This document shows positions 6,004 to 14,364 of a stretch of DNA of 64,000 nt, one piece after another; the first letter of the stretch is position 1; every line of letters starts with the position of its first letter. This stretch comes from an uncultured bacterium. Its GTDB lineage: Bacteria; Bacillota; Clostridia; Oscillospirales; Oscillospiraceae. Below the pieces are notes generated by a model. It saw only the letters and a list, made by a program, of their open reading frames with translations, did no database searches and was not told where the DNA came from. The translations under genes and the position numbers were made by a program. The stretch covers positions 1-64,000 of the forward strand of contig CAMGIN010000003.1 of assembly GCA_946056135.1 (NCBI GenBank). The letters run 5' to 3'.

Positions 6004-8385
6004 ATGCGTTATGGATATTTCGACAACAAGCAACGGGAATATGTCATTGACCGGGTGGATCTGCCTGTATCCTGGACCAACTATATTGGATTGAAGGACA
6101 TGTACGGCGTTTTCAACCACACTGCCGGAGGATATCTGCTGTACAAGTCCTCGGAATATCACCGGATTACCCGGTTCCGCCCCAATGGTGTGCCTATGGA
6201 CGGCCCCGGGCACTATGTCTACCTGCGGGATGACGATACCGGGGATTACTGGACCGTCTCCTGGCAGCCAGCGGGAAAGCCCAGGGAGCACTATTCCTGC
6301 CGCCACGGCTTGAGCTACACGAAATATCACTGTGATTACTCCGGCATTGATGCGGAGCAGAAGCTGTTTGTGGCAATGGACGACCCGGTGGAGATCTGGG
6401 ATGTGAAACTGCGCAACGATTCCGGCAGGCCACGGAAGCTGTCCGTCTTCTCCTACCTGGAGTTCAGCTACCACCATGTGGCCATGGACAACCAGAATTT
6501 CCAGATGAGTCTGTATGCCGCCGGCAGCCGGTACGAGGACGGTGTCATCGAGCACGATCTGTACTATGAGGAAGACGGCTACCAATTTTTTACCTCGGAC
6601 TTTACCCCGGATGGTTTCGACTGCCTGCGGGACAAATTCATAGGTCCCTACCGCACAGAGCGGAATCCCTTGGTTGTGGAAACCGGCATCTGCGGCGGCA
6701 GCTTTGAAAAGGGTGGCAACCACTGCGGCTGCCTGAGAAAGGCGGTTGCTTTAGAGCCCGGAGAAGAAGTCCGGCTCCTTTACCTGCTGGGCGAAGGCGG
6801 TTTAGAGGAAGGCAAAAAGATGCGGACCAAGTATACGCAGGAAAAGGCGGACGAGGATTTCGCGAGAACCGCCGCCTTCTGGGATGAAAAGCTCCGCTGC
6901 CTGCAGGTTTCCACTCCCAACGAGGGTATGAATACGGAGCTGAACATCTGGAACCTGTATCAGAGTGAAATCAACGTTATGTTCTCCCGGTTTACCTCCT
7001 TCATTGAGGTAGGCGGCCGGGTGGGACTAGGCTACCGGGACACGGCCCAGGACGCCATGATGGTGCCCCACTCCAATCCGGAGAAATGCCGCAGCCGCCT
7101 GGTGGAGCTGCTGCGGGCACTGACCACCCAGGGCTACGGCCTGCACCTGTTTGAACCCCGCTGGTTCGAGCCCCAGGAGACGCAGACAGATTTCAAGTCT
7201 CCAACTGTGGTTCCCACGCCGGACAAAAGCCAGATCGTCCACGGCTTGAAGGATGCCTGCGCAGACGATGCCCTGTGGCTGGTGTCCTCCATCGTTCAGT
7301 ACGTCCGGGAGACCGGTGACTTCGGATTTATCGATGAGGTTGTCACCTATGCTGACGGCGGGGAAGGCACAGTTTACGAACATATGAAGAAAATCCTGGA
7401 CTTTTCCGCCCGGGAGGTAGGCCGCAACGGCATCTGCAAGGGCCTGCGGGCGGACTGGAACGACTGCCTGAACCTGGGCGGCGGAGAAAGCGCCATGGTC
7501 AGCTTCCTGCATTACTGGGCCATCGGGAATTTCGCAGCTCTGGCCCGGCGGCTGGGAAGGGAAGAAGACGCCGCCCGTTACGAATCCATGGGGGAGCAGG
7601 TGAAGCAGATCTGCCAGCAGGTTCTGTGGGACGGCAAGTGGTACATCCGGGGCATTACTGCCGACAATCGGAAGATCGGAACCCAGGCAGATGCCGAGGG
7701 CAAAGTACACATGGAGAGCAACACCTGGGCAGTCCTCAGCGGTGTGGCGGACCATGACCGTGGCATTTCCGCCATGGATTCGGTGGACGAATATCTGTTT
7801 ACGGACTATGGCCTGATGCTGAACGCACCCTGCTACACTCACCGGGATGACGGCATTGGCTTTGTGACCCGAGTCTATCCGGGGCTGAAGGAAAACGGTG
7901 CGATTTTCAGCCACCCCAATCCCTGGGCCTGGTGTGCGGAAGCTGTACTGGGCCGGGGCAGCCGGGCGATGAAGTTCTATAACGCGCTGTGTCCTGCCCT
8001 GCAGAATGACAAGATCGAAATTCGGGAATCCGAGCCCTATTCCTACTGCCAGTTCGTAGTGGGCCGGAACCACACCGCCTTTGGTCGGGCGCGGCACCCA
8101 TTTATGACAGGCTCCTCCGGCTGGGCCTATTACGCGGCTACCCAGTATCTGCTGGGTGTAAAGCCGGACTTCGATACTCTGGTCATCGATCCCTGTATCC
8201 CAGCCGACTGGAAGGAATTTGACGTTCAGCGCAGATGGCGTGGCGCGGAGTACCGCATCCATGTGACCAACCTCAAGGGGGTGGAGAAGGGCGTGGCCTC
8301 CGTCACCATAAATGGGGAACCGGTGGACCAGCTCCCTGTGATGCCGGTGGGAAGCGTCAATAACGTGTCCGTTGTCATGGGCTGA
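6004..8385 (+). CDS. chbP: N,N'-diacetylchitobiose phosphorylase (GH94)
   Basis: 793 residues, close to the usual length of about 800 for GH94. It phosphorolyses GlcNAc-beta-1,4-GlcNAc to GlcNAc-1-phosphate and GlcNAc in the cytoplasm. The N-terminus (MRYGYFDNKQREYVI), SFIEVGGRVGLGYRDTAQDA, GYGLHLFEPRWFEP and GLRADWNDCLNLGGGE match Vibrio chitobiose phosphorylase much better than cellobiose phosphorylases; the general acid is Asp487 in WND. ATG 6004 is chosen because CTGGAGGT lies 7 nt upstream; an ATG at 5977 has no such site. A truncated sugar-phosphate mutase follows 26 nt downstream. Confident for GH94, fairly confident for chitobiose. Confidence 0.9.
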   Translation: MRYGYFDNKQREYVIDRVDLPVSWTNYIGLKDMYGVFNHTAGGYLLYKSSEYHRITRFRPNGVPMDGPGHYVYLRDDDTGDYWTVSWQPAGKPREHYSCRHGLSYTKYHCDYSGIDAEQKLFVAMDDPVEIWDVKLRNDSGRPRKLSVFSYLEFSYHHVAMDNQNFQMSLYAAGSRYEDGVIEHDLYYEEDGYQFFTSDFTPDGFDCLRDKFIGPYRTERNPLVVETGICGGSFEKGGNHCGCLRKAVALEPGEEVRLLYLLGEGGLEEGKKMRTKYTQEKADEDFARTAAFWDEKLRCLQVSTPNEGMNTELNIWNLYQSEINVMFSRFTSFIEVGGRVGLGYRDTAQDAMMVPHSNPEKCRSRLVELLRALTTQGYGLHLFEPRWFEPQETQTDFKSPTVVPTPDKSQIVHGLKDACADDALWLVSSIVQYVRETGDFGFIDEVVTYADGGEGTVYEHMKKILDFSAREVGRNGICKGLRADWNDCLNLGGGESAMVSFLHYWAIGNFAALARRLGREEDAARYESMGEQVKQICQQVLWDGKWYIRGITADNRKIGTQADAEGKVHMESNTWAVLSGVADHDRGISAMDSVDEYLFTDYGLMLNAPCYTHRDDGIGFVTRVYPGLKENGAIFSHPNPWAWCAEAVLGRGSRAMKFYNALCPALQNDKIEIRESEPYSYCQFVVGRNHTAFGRARHPFMTGSSGWAYYAATQYLLGVKPDFDTLVIDPCIPADWKEFDVQRRWRGAEYRIHVTNLKGVEKGVASVTINGEPVDQLPVMPVGSVNNVSVVMG

Positions 8386-8411
8386 TCATTGCGGAAAGAA
8401 AGAGAGGAAGC

Positions 8412-8597
8412 ATGATGATCCATTTTGGAACCGGCGGCTGGCGAGCCATCATTGCGGACGAATTCACAAAGGAAAACATCCGCTTGGTCACGGCTGGGCT
8501 ATTATCATATAGAGATCATTATGAGACGGGTTTCCATGATCTTCTATCCCGAAAATCACGGAAGCAACATCGTGGCCTTGCGATGTCCCTGCGATAA
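8412..8597 (+). pseudogene. Truncated phosphoglucomutase/phosphomannomutase-family gene
   Basis: The first 30 or so codons (MIHFGTGGWRAIIADEF, KENIRLVTAGL) are a clear start of an alpha-D-phosphohexomutase, with a good ribosome-binding site (AGAGGAAG). After about nt 8500 the similarity ends and the frame runs to a stop at 8597, inside the hairpin repeat at 8580-8623. The full family is about 450-550 residues, so all four catalytic domains are essentially lost. Its position right after chbP suggests the intact ancestor converted GlcNAc-1-P to GlcNAc-6-P. That is inference. Confidence 0.8.
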
Positions 8598-8623
8598 AAA
8601 ACGTCTTCTTTTAATCGCAGGTT
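8580..8623. repeat. Dispersed hairpin element, copy 1
   Basis: GCGATGTCCCTGCGATAAAAA is followed by a 10-nt loop region and TTTAATCGCAGG; the arms pair as a stem. The first 21 bases are identical to the copy at 30162-30205. Both copies lie just past the end of a gene or gene remnant, so they may serve as terminators. Confidence 0.7.
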
Positions 8624-8628
8624 AGCAT

Positions 8629-8660
8629 GAGAGCCCCACGCTGAAAAGTGTGGGGCTCTC
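8629..8660. terminator. Hairpin between converging genes
   Basis: GAGAGCCCCAC (8629-8639) pairs with GTGGGGCTCTC (8650-8660). It lies between a plus-strand unit and a minus-strand gene; there is no strong T-run on either side. Confidence 0.55.
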
Positions 8661-8672
8661 AGTATAGAAATA

Positions 8673-9860
8673 TCAAAAATAATCGGTAATCATCAAAGGC
8701 TTTCGGAAGAATACCTGGTCCAGTACCGGATTTTCCCGCCGGATTGTCAGGCCGAAGAAGGTATGCCTTGCTTCTTCAAAATCGCAGACCCCGGCGATCA
8801 AGGCGGAGAACGCGGAAACAGACAAAACCGCGTCGGCTTCTCCGGTTCCTTTTTCCACAGAAACCGCTCTGTTTTCCGCGAAGGTGACCACAAAACGGCC
8901 ATTGTTTTCCGAGATCTGTCCATCCTGGACTTCCAGCTTCACCTGTCCGTTCCCGCGGTAGCGGGCTTTTTCCAGGACACTTTGGACATTCACGGCCCGG
9001 ACCATACCGCTGCTTGGCAAAAGCGTCCAGGTTACTGCACCCAGAGACCATTCCGGCAGCAGATATTGCAGGGCTGGCAGAGCAGGGGTTTGGAATTTCG
9101 CGTACCGGTGGTCGGCGGACAAGCTTTTGAACAGCTGCATCAATCCTGCAAAGCCCTCCCGGTCTGCAAAGCAGAACCGGCTGCATATCAGATTCCGTCC
9201 ATCCGCTTCCCGCGCGGCCCGGAAAGTGGTGTAGGCTCGGGGGCGATTGGCTTCGTCAAACCAGACGTAGGTGAACGCCTGTTCTACCGCTGGCTCCGCT
9301 TCCCGCGTCCACTGGTAAGCCTCTTCGCCATGCTGCACCATCATGTTGAAATGCCGCTCCCAGGTCTGATCCACGGATCGGATTGCCTCAGTCATGGGCC
9401 GGTCCGCCTCCGCCAGACGGAACGAGCCCGATGGCGTGGAGAACCCCAGCTGGGAAAGATCTACGGACCAGGCATATTTCTGCACACAGGTTTCAAAGCC
9501 GAATTTCCGGTAGTAGGCAGTGGAAAAAGGATATAGGTAAGAAAAATCATATCCGTTTGCGTATAGTTCCGGCAGCGCCGCCTGGAAGCAGGCCCGGATT
9601 CCACCCCGGCGGCGGTACTCCGGCAGCGTGGCGACACCGCCTACGCCGCCCATCTTGCATATATGGCCATCAAACTGGATGGAAAAATCCGAGATGGTGA
9701 AGGTGCTCATCATATTGCCGCTGTCGTCATACGCGGCCCAATGGGCGGCATCATCCTGCTCCGGATCGATGGGGCAGTTCTGATACGGCTGCTCAAAGCA
9801 GATGGCAAACAGCGCATTCACCCGGCGGTATTCCTCTGGCTTGGTTTTGCGAACGATCAT
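8673..9860 (-). CDS. Eis-family GNAT N-acetyltransferase
   Basis: 395 residues, the full Eis layout: an N-terminal GNAT domain with the acetyl-CoA loop VATLPEYRRRGGIRA (residues 76-90), a second GNAT-like domain, and a C-terminal SCP2-like domain. Tyr116/Tyr117 lie where Mycobacterium Eis has its catalytic Tyr126, and the chain ends in Phe (MITDYF), as in Eis, where the terminal carboxylate takes part in catalysis. Known for the family: acetylation of amines, including aminoglycosides and lysine side chains. The substrate here is unknown. It has its own promoter at 9931-9959. Confidence 0.88.
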   Translation of the reverse strand: MIVRKTKPEEYRRVNALFAICFEQPYQNCPIDPEQDDAAHWAAYDDSGNMMSTFTISDFSIQFDGHICKMGGVGGVATLPEYRRRGGIRACFQAALPELYANGYDFSYLYPFSTAYYRKFGFETCVQKYAWSVDLSQLGFSTPSGSFRLAEADRPMTEAIRSVDQTWERHFNMMVQHGEEAYQWTREAEPAVEQAFTYVWFDEANRPRAYTTFRAAREADGRNLICSRFCFADREGFAGLMQLFKSLSADHRYAKFQTPALPALQYLLPEWSLGAVTWTLLPSSGMVRAVNVQSVLEKARYRGNGQVKLEVQDGQISENNGRFVVTFAENRAVSVEKGTGEADAVLSVSAFSALIAGVCDFEEARHTFFGLTIRRENPVLDQVFFRKPLMITDYF

Positions 9861-9930
9861 ACTGTGTCCTCCTTCTGATTCCGATGTTCGGCGTTGCCGG
9901 ATTCACCCGACAATGATTTACGTTAAGTTT

Positions 9931-9959
9931 ATCGTACATCACTTTCATTGGAAGGTCAA
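9931..9959 (-). promoter_or_regulatory. Promoter of the Eis-like gene
   Basis: On the minus strand: TTGACC (9954-9959), 17-nt spacer, TACGAT (9931-9936). Confidence 0.6.
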
Positions 9960-10009
9960 CTGATTTCAGGAAAACGGGCTCTTTGATGGATTAAATCGTT
10001 TTTTGCCCG

Positions 10010-10049
10010 CAGAAAAAACGCCCCCATTTTCCCGTAGAGGAAAATGGGG
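10010..10049 (-). terminator. Terminator downstream of the lacI unit
   Basis: CCCCATTTTCC and GGAAAATGGGG form an 11-bp stem (10022-10049). On the minus strand it continues GCGTTTTTTC. Confidence 0.8.
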
Positions 10050-10082
10050 ACAAGATTTGGGAAGAGAGAAATCGGAATCAGG

Positions 10083-10392
10083 CCTTCAAAGCGGCAATAA
10101 GGCCTGCATCTGCTGGGGCATCATCATGCCAAACCTGGCCAGGTACATCTCCAGCACAGCGGCTACGTCCTCGGCCCAGGGGCACTCCACAAGGGAACCG
10201 TTGTGCAGGACCACCACGGTGTTGGGCTGTACGGCAGTCACAGCAGCGAAATCGCTGCCCAGCTTGCCTATCCCAGCCACAGTAATTTCACCCAGCGTTT
10301 CCGCCAGGCCTGCAGCATCACACCGGCCCAGTTCCGCCAGTCGGGACAGCAGAGAAAAACGAACGCCTGAGACAATCGTGGAATTCCGCGCC
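10083..10392 (-). pseudogene. Glycoside hydrolase family 3 remnant
   Basis: On the minus strand the frame reads NTVVVLHNGSLVECPWAEDV then AAVLEMYL, the conserved PNTVVVLHNGSP-PW-ILE-YL segment of the GH3 C-terminal domain. Upstream sequence in the same frame is open back to the TGA of the lacI-type gene but shows no other GH3 motif, and downstream the frame stops after about 14 residues. It is a fragment of some 100 codons of a roughly 750-residue family. The neighbouring regulator and transporter suggest it belonged to the same glycoside pathway. Confidence 0.65.
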
Positions 10393-10394
10393 GG

Positions 10395-11387
10395 TCAGCG
10401 GGTGGAATCCCGGATAATGAGTTCTGTATTCAGCAGCATGTGCCGGTCAGACAGCCCCGGATTCAGGATTTTTTCCACCAGCAGGGCACAGGCCTGCTGC
10501 CCCATTTGAAATCCGGGCTGGGCAATTGTGGTGATTGCAGGCAGTGTCATACGGGAGGTCTCGATGTTGTCGAAGCCGATGACGGATAAGTCCTTTGGCA
10601 CCCGGATCCCCAGCTGCTGGGCAGCATTTATGGTCGCTGCCCCATAGACATCGGAGCAGGTGAAGAATGCGTCCGGGGTGGGGCCTGCATTCAGCGTCTG
10701 CAAAATGGCGGAATAAGCCAGGGTATAGTCGATGGTGGGAATGCTCACATACCAGTCCGGATTGTATTCCAGCCCGGCGTTGTTCAGGGCCCGCAGATAG
10801 CCCTCCCGGCGGTGACGGGCGTACTTGTATTTGAGACTGCAGTTGACAAAGCCGATTTTCCGGCAGCCGGTGGTAATCAGATAATTCACAGCCTTGAACG
10901 CGGCGCTGATGTCGTCGATACTGACATACGAGCACGGGTAGTCCTCCGGGTACTCGCAGCACATGACGATGGGACAGTGATGGGAGATAACGGACAGCAG
11001 CTCTACCGGAGGTGTGGAGGACAGCCAGAGGACGCCGCTGAAGCCCTCTTTTTTGATCATATTTACCAGATACCCGGTGTTGGGGTAGCTGTCCTTGGTG
11101 GGCATCAGGAATACCTCAAGGTCACTGTTGTGGGCTGTCTGCTGGATGCCGTCTATGATGGGAGCGTAAAAGGGGTTCACAAAGTCCGGCACCAGCACCA
11201 GAATGGTCTGGTAAACCGGTGTCAGGCTGTTCAGGGCGGAGCTGTATTCCAGCTCCCGTATGGCCTGAAGCACTTTCTGGCGGGTAGCAGGTGTGACCTG
11301 TCCGGTACCGTTTAGAATCCGGGAAACCGTTGCGATGGAGACGCCAGCCTTTTGGGCGATCTGGGTCAGGGTTACTTTCTCTTTCAT
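10395..11387 (-). CDS. LacI-family transcriptional regulator
   Basis: 330 residues. Residues 1-55 are a LacI helix-turn-helix with hinge (VTLTQIAQKAGVSIATVSRILNG); the remainder is a periplasmic-binding-protein-like sugar sensor (ILVLVPDFVNPFYAPIIDGI, VIGFDNIETSRM). ATG 11387 is chosen because AGGAGG lies 7-12 nt upstream; the TTG at 11393 is too close. It is transcribed away from the sugar ABC operon at 11645-17440 and shares a GTAAA-rich control region with it, so it probably represses that operon in response to its sugar. Confidence 0.92.
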   Translation of the reverse strand: MKEKVTLTQIAQKAGVSIATVSRILNGTGQVTPATRQKVLQAIRELEYSSALNSLTPVYQTILVLVPDFVNPFYAPIIDGIQQTAHNSDLEVFLMPTKDSYPNTGYLVNMIKKEGFSGVLWLSSTPPVELLSVISHHCPIVMCCEYPEDYPCSYVSIDDISAAFKAVNYLITTGCRKIGFVNCSLKYKYARHRREGYLRALNNAGLEYNPDWYVSIPTIDYTLAYSAILQTLNAGPTPDAFFTCSDVYGAATINAAQQLGIRVPKDLSVIGFDNIETSRMTLPAITTIAQPGFQMGQQACALLVEKILNPGLSDRHMLLNTELIIRDSTR

Positions 11388-11401
11388 AGGCAAACCTCCT
11401 T

Positions 11402-11447
11402 TTTACAGAATACTGTAAAATTGTAATAATGTAAAGTAAAATGTAAA
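11402..11447. promoter_or_regulatory. Candidate operator cluster upstream of lacI
   Basis: TTTACAG-AATA-CTGTAAA (11402-11419) is an inverted repeat, followed by several TGTAAA copies. The pair TGTAAAAT ... AATGTAAAG recurs over the -10 region of the divergent operon at 11592-11608 with different internal spacing. A plausible binding site for the adjacent LacI protein. Confidence 0.5.
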
Positions 11448-11570
11448 AAAGTAAAAGATTATTGTAAGTATTTGCTCAAAAACGCTCTGTGAAAATCATG
11501 CTGATTGCACAATTATCGCATTTGTTTGTTATATAAATTGTAGATTCCGTGCATAAGTGTTGAAATAACG

Positions 11571-11608
11571 TTGACAACCCCTTCCAAGATCTGTAAAATA
11601 ATGTAAAG
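11571..11608 (+). promoter_or_regulatory. Promoter of the sugar ABC operon with overlapping operator
   Basis: TTGACA (11571-11576), 17-nt spacer, TAAAAT (11594-11599). TGTAAAATAATGTAAAG covers the -10 box, where a repressor would block RNA polymerase. Confidence 0.65.
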
Positions 11609-11644
11609 CAAACCTGTTTGCTGAAAACATTTGGAGGTGCAACA

Positions 11645-12763
11645 ATGAAAAAGGTAATTAGCATTGCCCTGGTGCTGGTCATGGTTCTGGCTCTGTTCGC
11701 AGGCTGCGGCGCTAAGAAGGAAGCAGCGGCTGCCGGTAAGACCATTTACATCACGGGCCCCACTCCCGATCATGGCTGGACTGCACAGGCCGGTGCCTAC
11801 GCCGAAAAGAAGGCTGAGGAAATCAACAAGGAAGGCAAGTATAAGGCAGTGTACATGCCCGCTTCCAGCGGTGAAGAGCAGGTTGACCAGGTCCAGACCA
11901 TCATTGCCAACGGCGATGCGGCGGGCGTTGTGTTCTTCGCTCTGGAGGACTCCGCTAAGGCAGGTCAGGAAGCTCTGATTTCCGCCAATATTCCCTTCAT
12001 CTCCTTCGACCGTATCATCGAAGGTCCCGACAAGTACGCTATCCTGAACGCCTCCGGTGATAACTGGCAGTGCGGCGCAGGCATCGCTTACTGGCTGCAG
12101 CAGAAGGGTATGGTGCCCGGCGATACTATGGTCACTCTGATCGGCGACAACGGTACCGTTTGCTCCCGCCGTCAGGAAGGCTTCGAGCAGTTCCTGAGAG
12201 GCGAACTGGAGTACTATGACGAGCACACCAAGCAGACCTACAAGACCGACAAAGTTTGGACCCAGGATGAAATCGATGCCCTGTGCGCCGACTACAAGGT
12301 CGTCTGCAACTGGAGCGCTGACGGTGCTTACGACTATCTGGAGCAGAAACTGGCTGATATCGTGGCCTCCGCAAAGGGCAATGGCAAGCTGTACATCTAC
12401 TCCATGGACGACGAGATGACCTTCGGCGTGCTGCGGCTGCTGGAAGGCAATGCCATCGATGAGGCTACCAAGGCCGATCTGGAGGCAATGGAAGTTTATA
12501 TCTCCGCCATCGGTGGCATGCAGGAGCTGTATGACGTCATGAGTGGCAAGTCCTCTCAGGCTCCCGTGGCGCAGAAGTACTTCGACGATATGATGTCCGT
12601 CTACTTCTCCCCCAAGATGATGACCAACGTCATTGGCTACATGGAAGATTATCTGGCCGGCAACTGGGACTACGAGGTCGGCGAAGGCAAGTACGAAGTC
12701 GTCTGGATCGTGGACAAGAACAACGTATCCGAATATGAAGGCTTCACTGGCCATGCTGAATAA
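11645..12763 (+). CDS. Sugar ABC transporter substrate-binding lipoprotein
   Basis: 372 residues. It has a lipoprotein signal with lipobox LFAGC (Cys21), then a periplasmic-binding-protein type 1 fold (TIYITGPTPDHGWTAQ, ANIPFISFDRIIEG, YSMDDEMTFGVLRLL), as in ribose, xylose or galactose binding proteins. GGAGGTG precedes ATG 11645. It is the first gene of the operon; the terminator hairpin right after it probably raises its level relative to the ATPase and permease. The sugar cannot be named from sequence. Confidence 0.92.
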   Translation: MKKVISIALVLVMVLALFAGCGAKKEAAAAGKTIYITGPTPDHGWTAQAGAYAEKKAEEINKEGKYKAVYMPASSGEEQVDQVQTIIANGDAAGVVFFALEDSAKAGQEALISANIPFISFDRIIEGPDKYAILNASGDNWQCGAGIAYWLQQKGMVPGDTMVTLIGDNGTVCSRRQEGFEQFLRGELEYYDEHTKQTYKTDKVWTQDEIDALCADYKVVCNWSADGAYDYLEQKLADIVASAKGNGKLYIYSMDDEMTFGVLRLLEGNAIDEATKADLEAMEVYISAIGGMQELYDVMSGKSSQAPVAQKYFDDMMSVYFSPKMMTNVIGYMEDYLAGNWDYEVGEGKYEVVWIVDKNNVSEYEGFTGHAE

Positions 12764-12774
12764 GTAATCAGGAA

Positions 12775-12809
12775 TCGGATGCAAGGCCAAGCCTTGCATC
12801 CGATTTTTT
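12775..12809 (+). terminator. Intra-operon terminator after the binding protein gene
   Basis: TCGGATGCAAGGC and GCCTTGCATCCGA form a perfect 13-bp stem with a 3-nt loop followed by TTTTTT. It lies 12 nt after a stop codon and 49 nt before the next gene, so partial termination would give more binding protein than ATPase. Confidence 0.85.
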
Positions 12810-12857
12810 CCGCGGCTATCCTTGCCAGCCTCAAGTATTCCATTAGGAGAAATGCGT

Positions 12858-14363
12858 ATGAACACAATGCTGCAAATGTGGGGGATCTCCAAATCCTTCG
12901 GTGGTGTCCATGCCCTGACAGACGTGCACCTGGATGTGGAAAAAGGAGAAATTCACGCCCTGCTGGGTGAGAACGGCGCAGGAAAGTCCACGCTGATGAA
13001 CATTCTCACCGGAGTTGTGCCCCTGGATGAGGGGCATATTGAATTTGACGGTAAGGTGTACACTTACCCCACCATCCGCCAGATGGAGGACGCCGGAATT
13101 GCTTTCGTCCATCAGGAGCTCAGCGTAATCAACGATCTGACCGTCTATGAGAATATTTTCCTGAACCGGGAAATCCGCAATAAATGGCATGTTCTTGAGA
13201 AAAAGCAGATGATTGATCAGACCCGGGAGCTGTTTCAGCGACTGGGAGTGGATATGGATCCAATGACGATGGTTTCGGAGCTGAAAACCAGTGAGAAACA
13301 GCTCCTGGAAATTTGCCGTGCCCTTCACGCCAATGCCAAGCTGCTGATTCTGGACGAGCCAACCACGGCGCTGAGCAACGAAGAAATATCCCATCTATTT
13401 GAAATTTTGAAAAAAATGAAGGCGGAAGGTACTTCTTTCATCTTCATTTCCCATAAAATGCCGGAGATTTTCGCTATCGCTGACCGCTATACGGTATTCC
13501 GCAACGGCCGTTTCATCTCTTCCGGCCTGATCCGGGACACCGATTCCCGGAGACTGACCTCGGATATGATCGGCCAGGAGTATGCCGACAAAGATGTTTA
13601 CCACACACGCACTCTGGGAGACGTGGTTTTGGAATTAAAGGATTTCACCGGCCACGGCTTCCGGGACGTGAACCTGCGCGTCCAAAAGGGAGAGATTGTT
13701 GCCTTTACAGGTCTTGCCGGCAGCGGCGCCAGCGAGGTGCTGCAAACCATGTTTGGTGTGCTGCCCATTGTGTCCGGTTCTGTGGAGGTTCATGGAAAGT
13801 CCATCTCCGGCAATATCTCCCGTTTTATGGAGCACCGGATGGCTATGCTTCCCTCCAACCGTAAGGAAAATTCCGTTATTCCGGATATGACCATTCAGGA
13901 GAACTTCCAGATTGCGGAGCATACCCTGTCCCGCAGGAAGCCTGTAATCCACCAAAAAAAGGAAGCTGCCGCCTTCGAACGGCTGCACACAATGCTGCGC
14001 ATCAAGTCCGACGATCCTCAGGATCCCATCAACTCTCTCAGCGGCGGCAACCAGCAGAAGATTTTCCTGGCCAGATGGCTGAACACCGATGCAGACATCT
14101 TGATATTCGACAACCCAACCCAGGGCGTAGATGTGGGCGCGAAAGCAGAAATCTACCAACTGATTCTACAGTTCGCCCAGGAGGGCAAGACTGTGATTAT
14201 TAACACCCTGGAAATTCCCGAGATCAAAAAGGTTTCCGACCGCTGTGTGGTTTTCTACGACGGCGCTGTGGCCAAAATTTTCAACCACGACGAAATTACC
14301 GAGCAGTCCGTAATGATGTACTCCACCAATGCTGTGGCAGAAGCCAGAAAGAGTGAGGCTTAA
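12858..14363 (+). CDS. Sugar ABC transporter ATP-binding protein (two ABC domains)
   Basis: 501 residues with two ABC modules, as in RbsA/MglA. First module: Walker A GENGAGKST, Walker B LLILDEPTTAL. Second module: a degenerate P-loop (GLAGSGASE), signature LSGGNQQK and DILIFDNPTQGVDVG. ATG 12858 is chosen because AGGAG lies 8 nt upstream; the ATG at 12852 is too near. It powers import with the binding protein and permease on either side; the stop is one base before the permease start. Confidence 0.93.
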   Translation: MNTMLQMWGISKSFGGVHALTDVHLDVEKGEIHALLGENGAGKSTLMNILTGVVPLDEGHIEFDGKVYTYPTIRQMEDAGIAFVHQELSVINDLTVYENIFLNREIRNKWHVLEKKQMIDQTRELFQRLGVDMDPMTMVSELKTSEKQLLEICRALHANAKLLILDEPTTALSNEEISHLFEILKKMKAEGTSFIFISHKMPEIFAIADRYTVFRNGRFISSGLIRDTDSRRLTSDMIGQEYADKDVYHTRTLGDVVLELKDFTGHGFRDVNLRVQKGEIVAFTGLAGSGASEVLQTMFGVLPIVSGSVEVHGKSISGNISRFMEHRMAMLPSNRKENSVIPDMTIQENFQIAEHTLSRRKPVIHQKKEAAAFERLHTMLRIKSDDPQDPINSLSGGNQQKIFLARWLNTDADILIFDNPTQGVDVGAKAEIYQLILQFAQEGKTVIINTLEIPEIKKVSDRCVVFYDGAVAKIFNHDEITEQSVMMYSTNAVAEARKSEA

Positions 14364-14364
14364 T

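Noticed and set aside
7027-8262. Minus-strand open frame of 411 codons opposite chbP
   Set aside because: Antisense to a gene with clear GH94 motifs.
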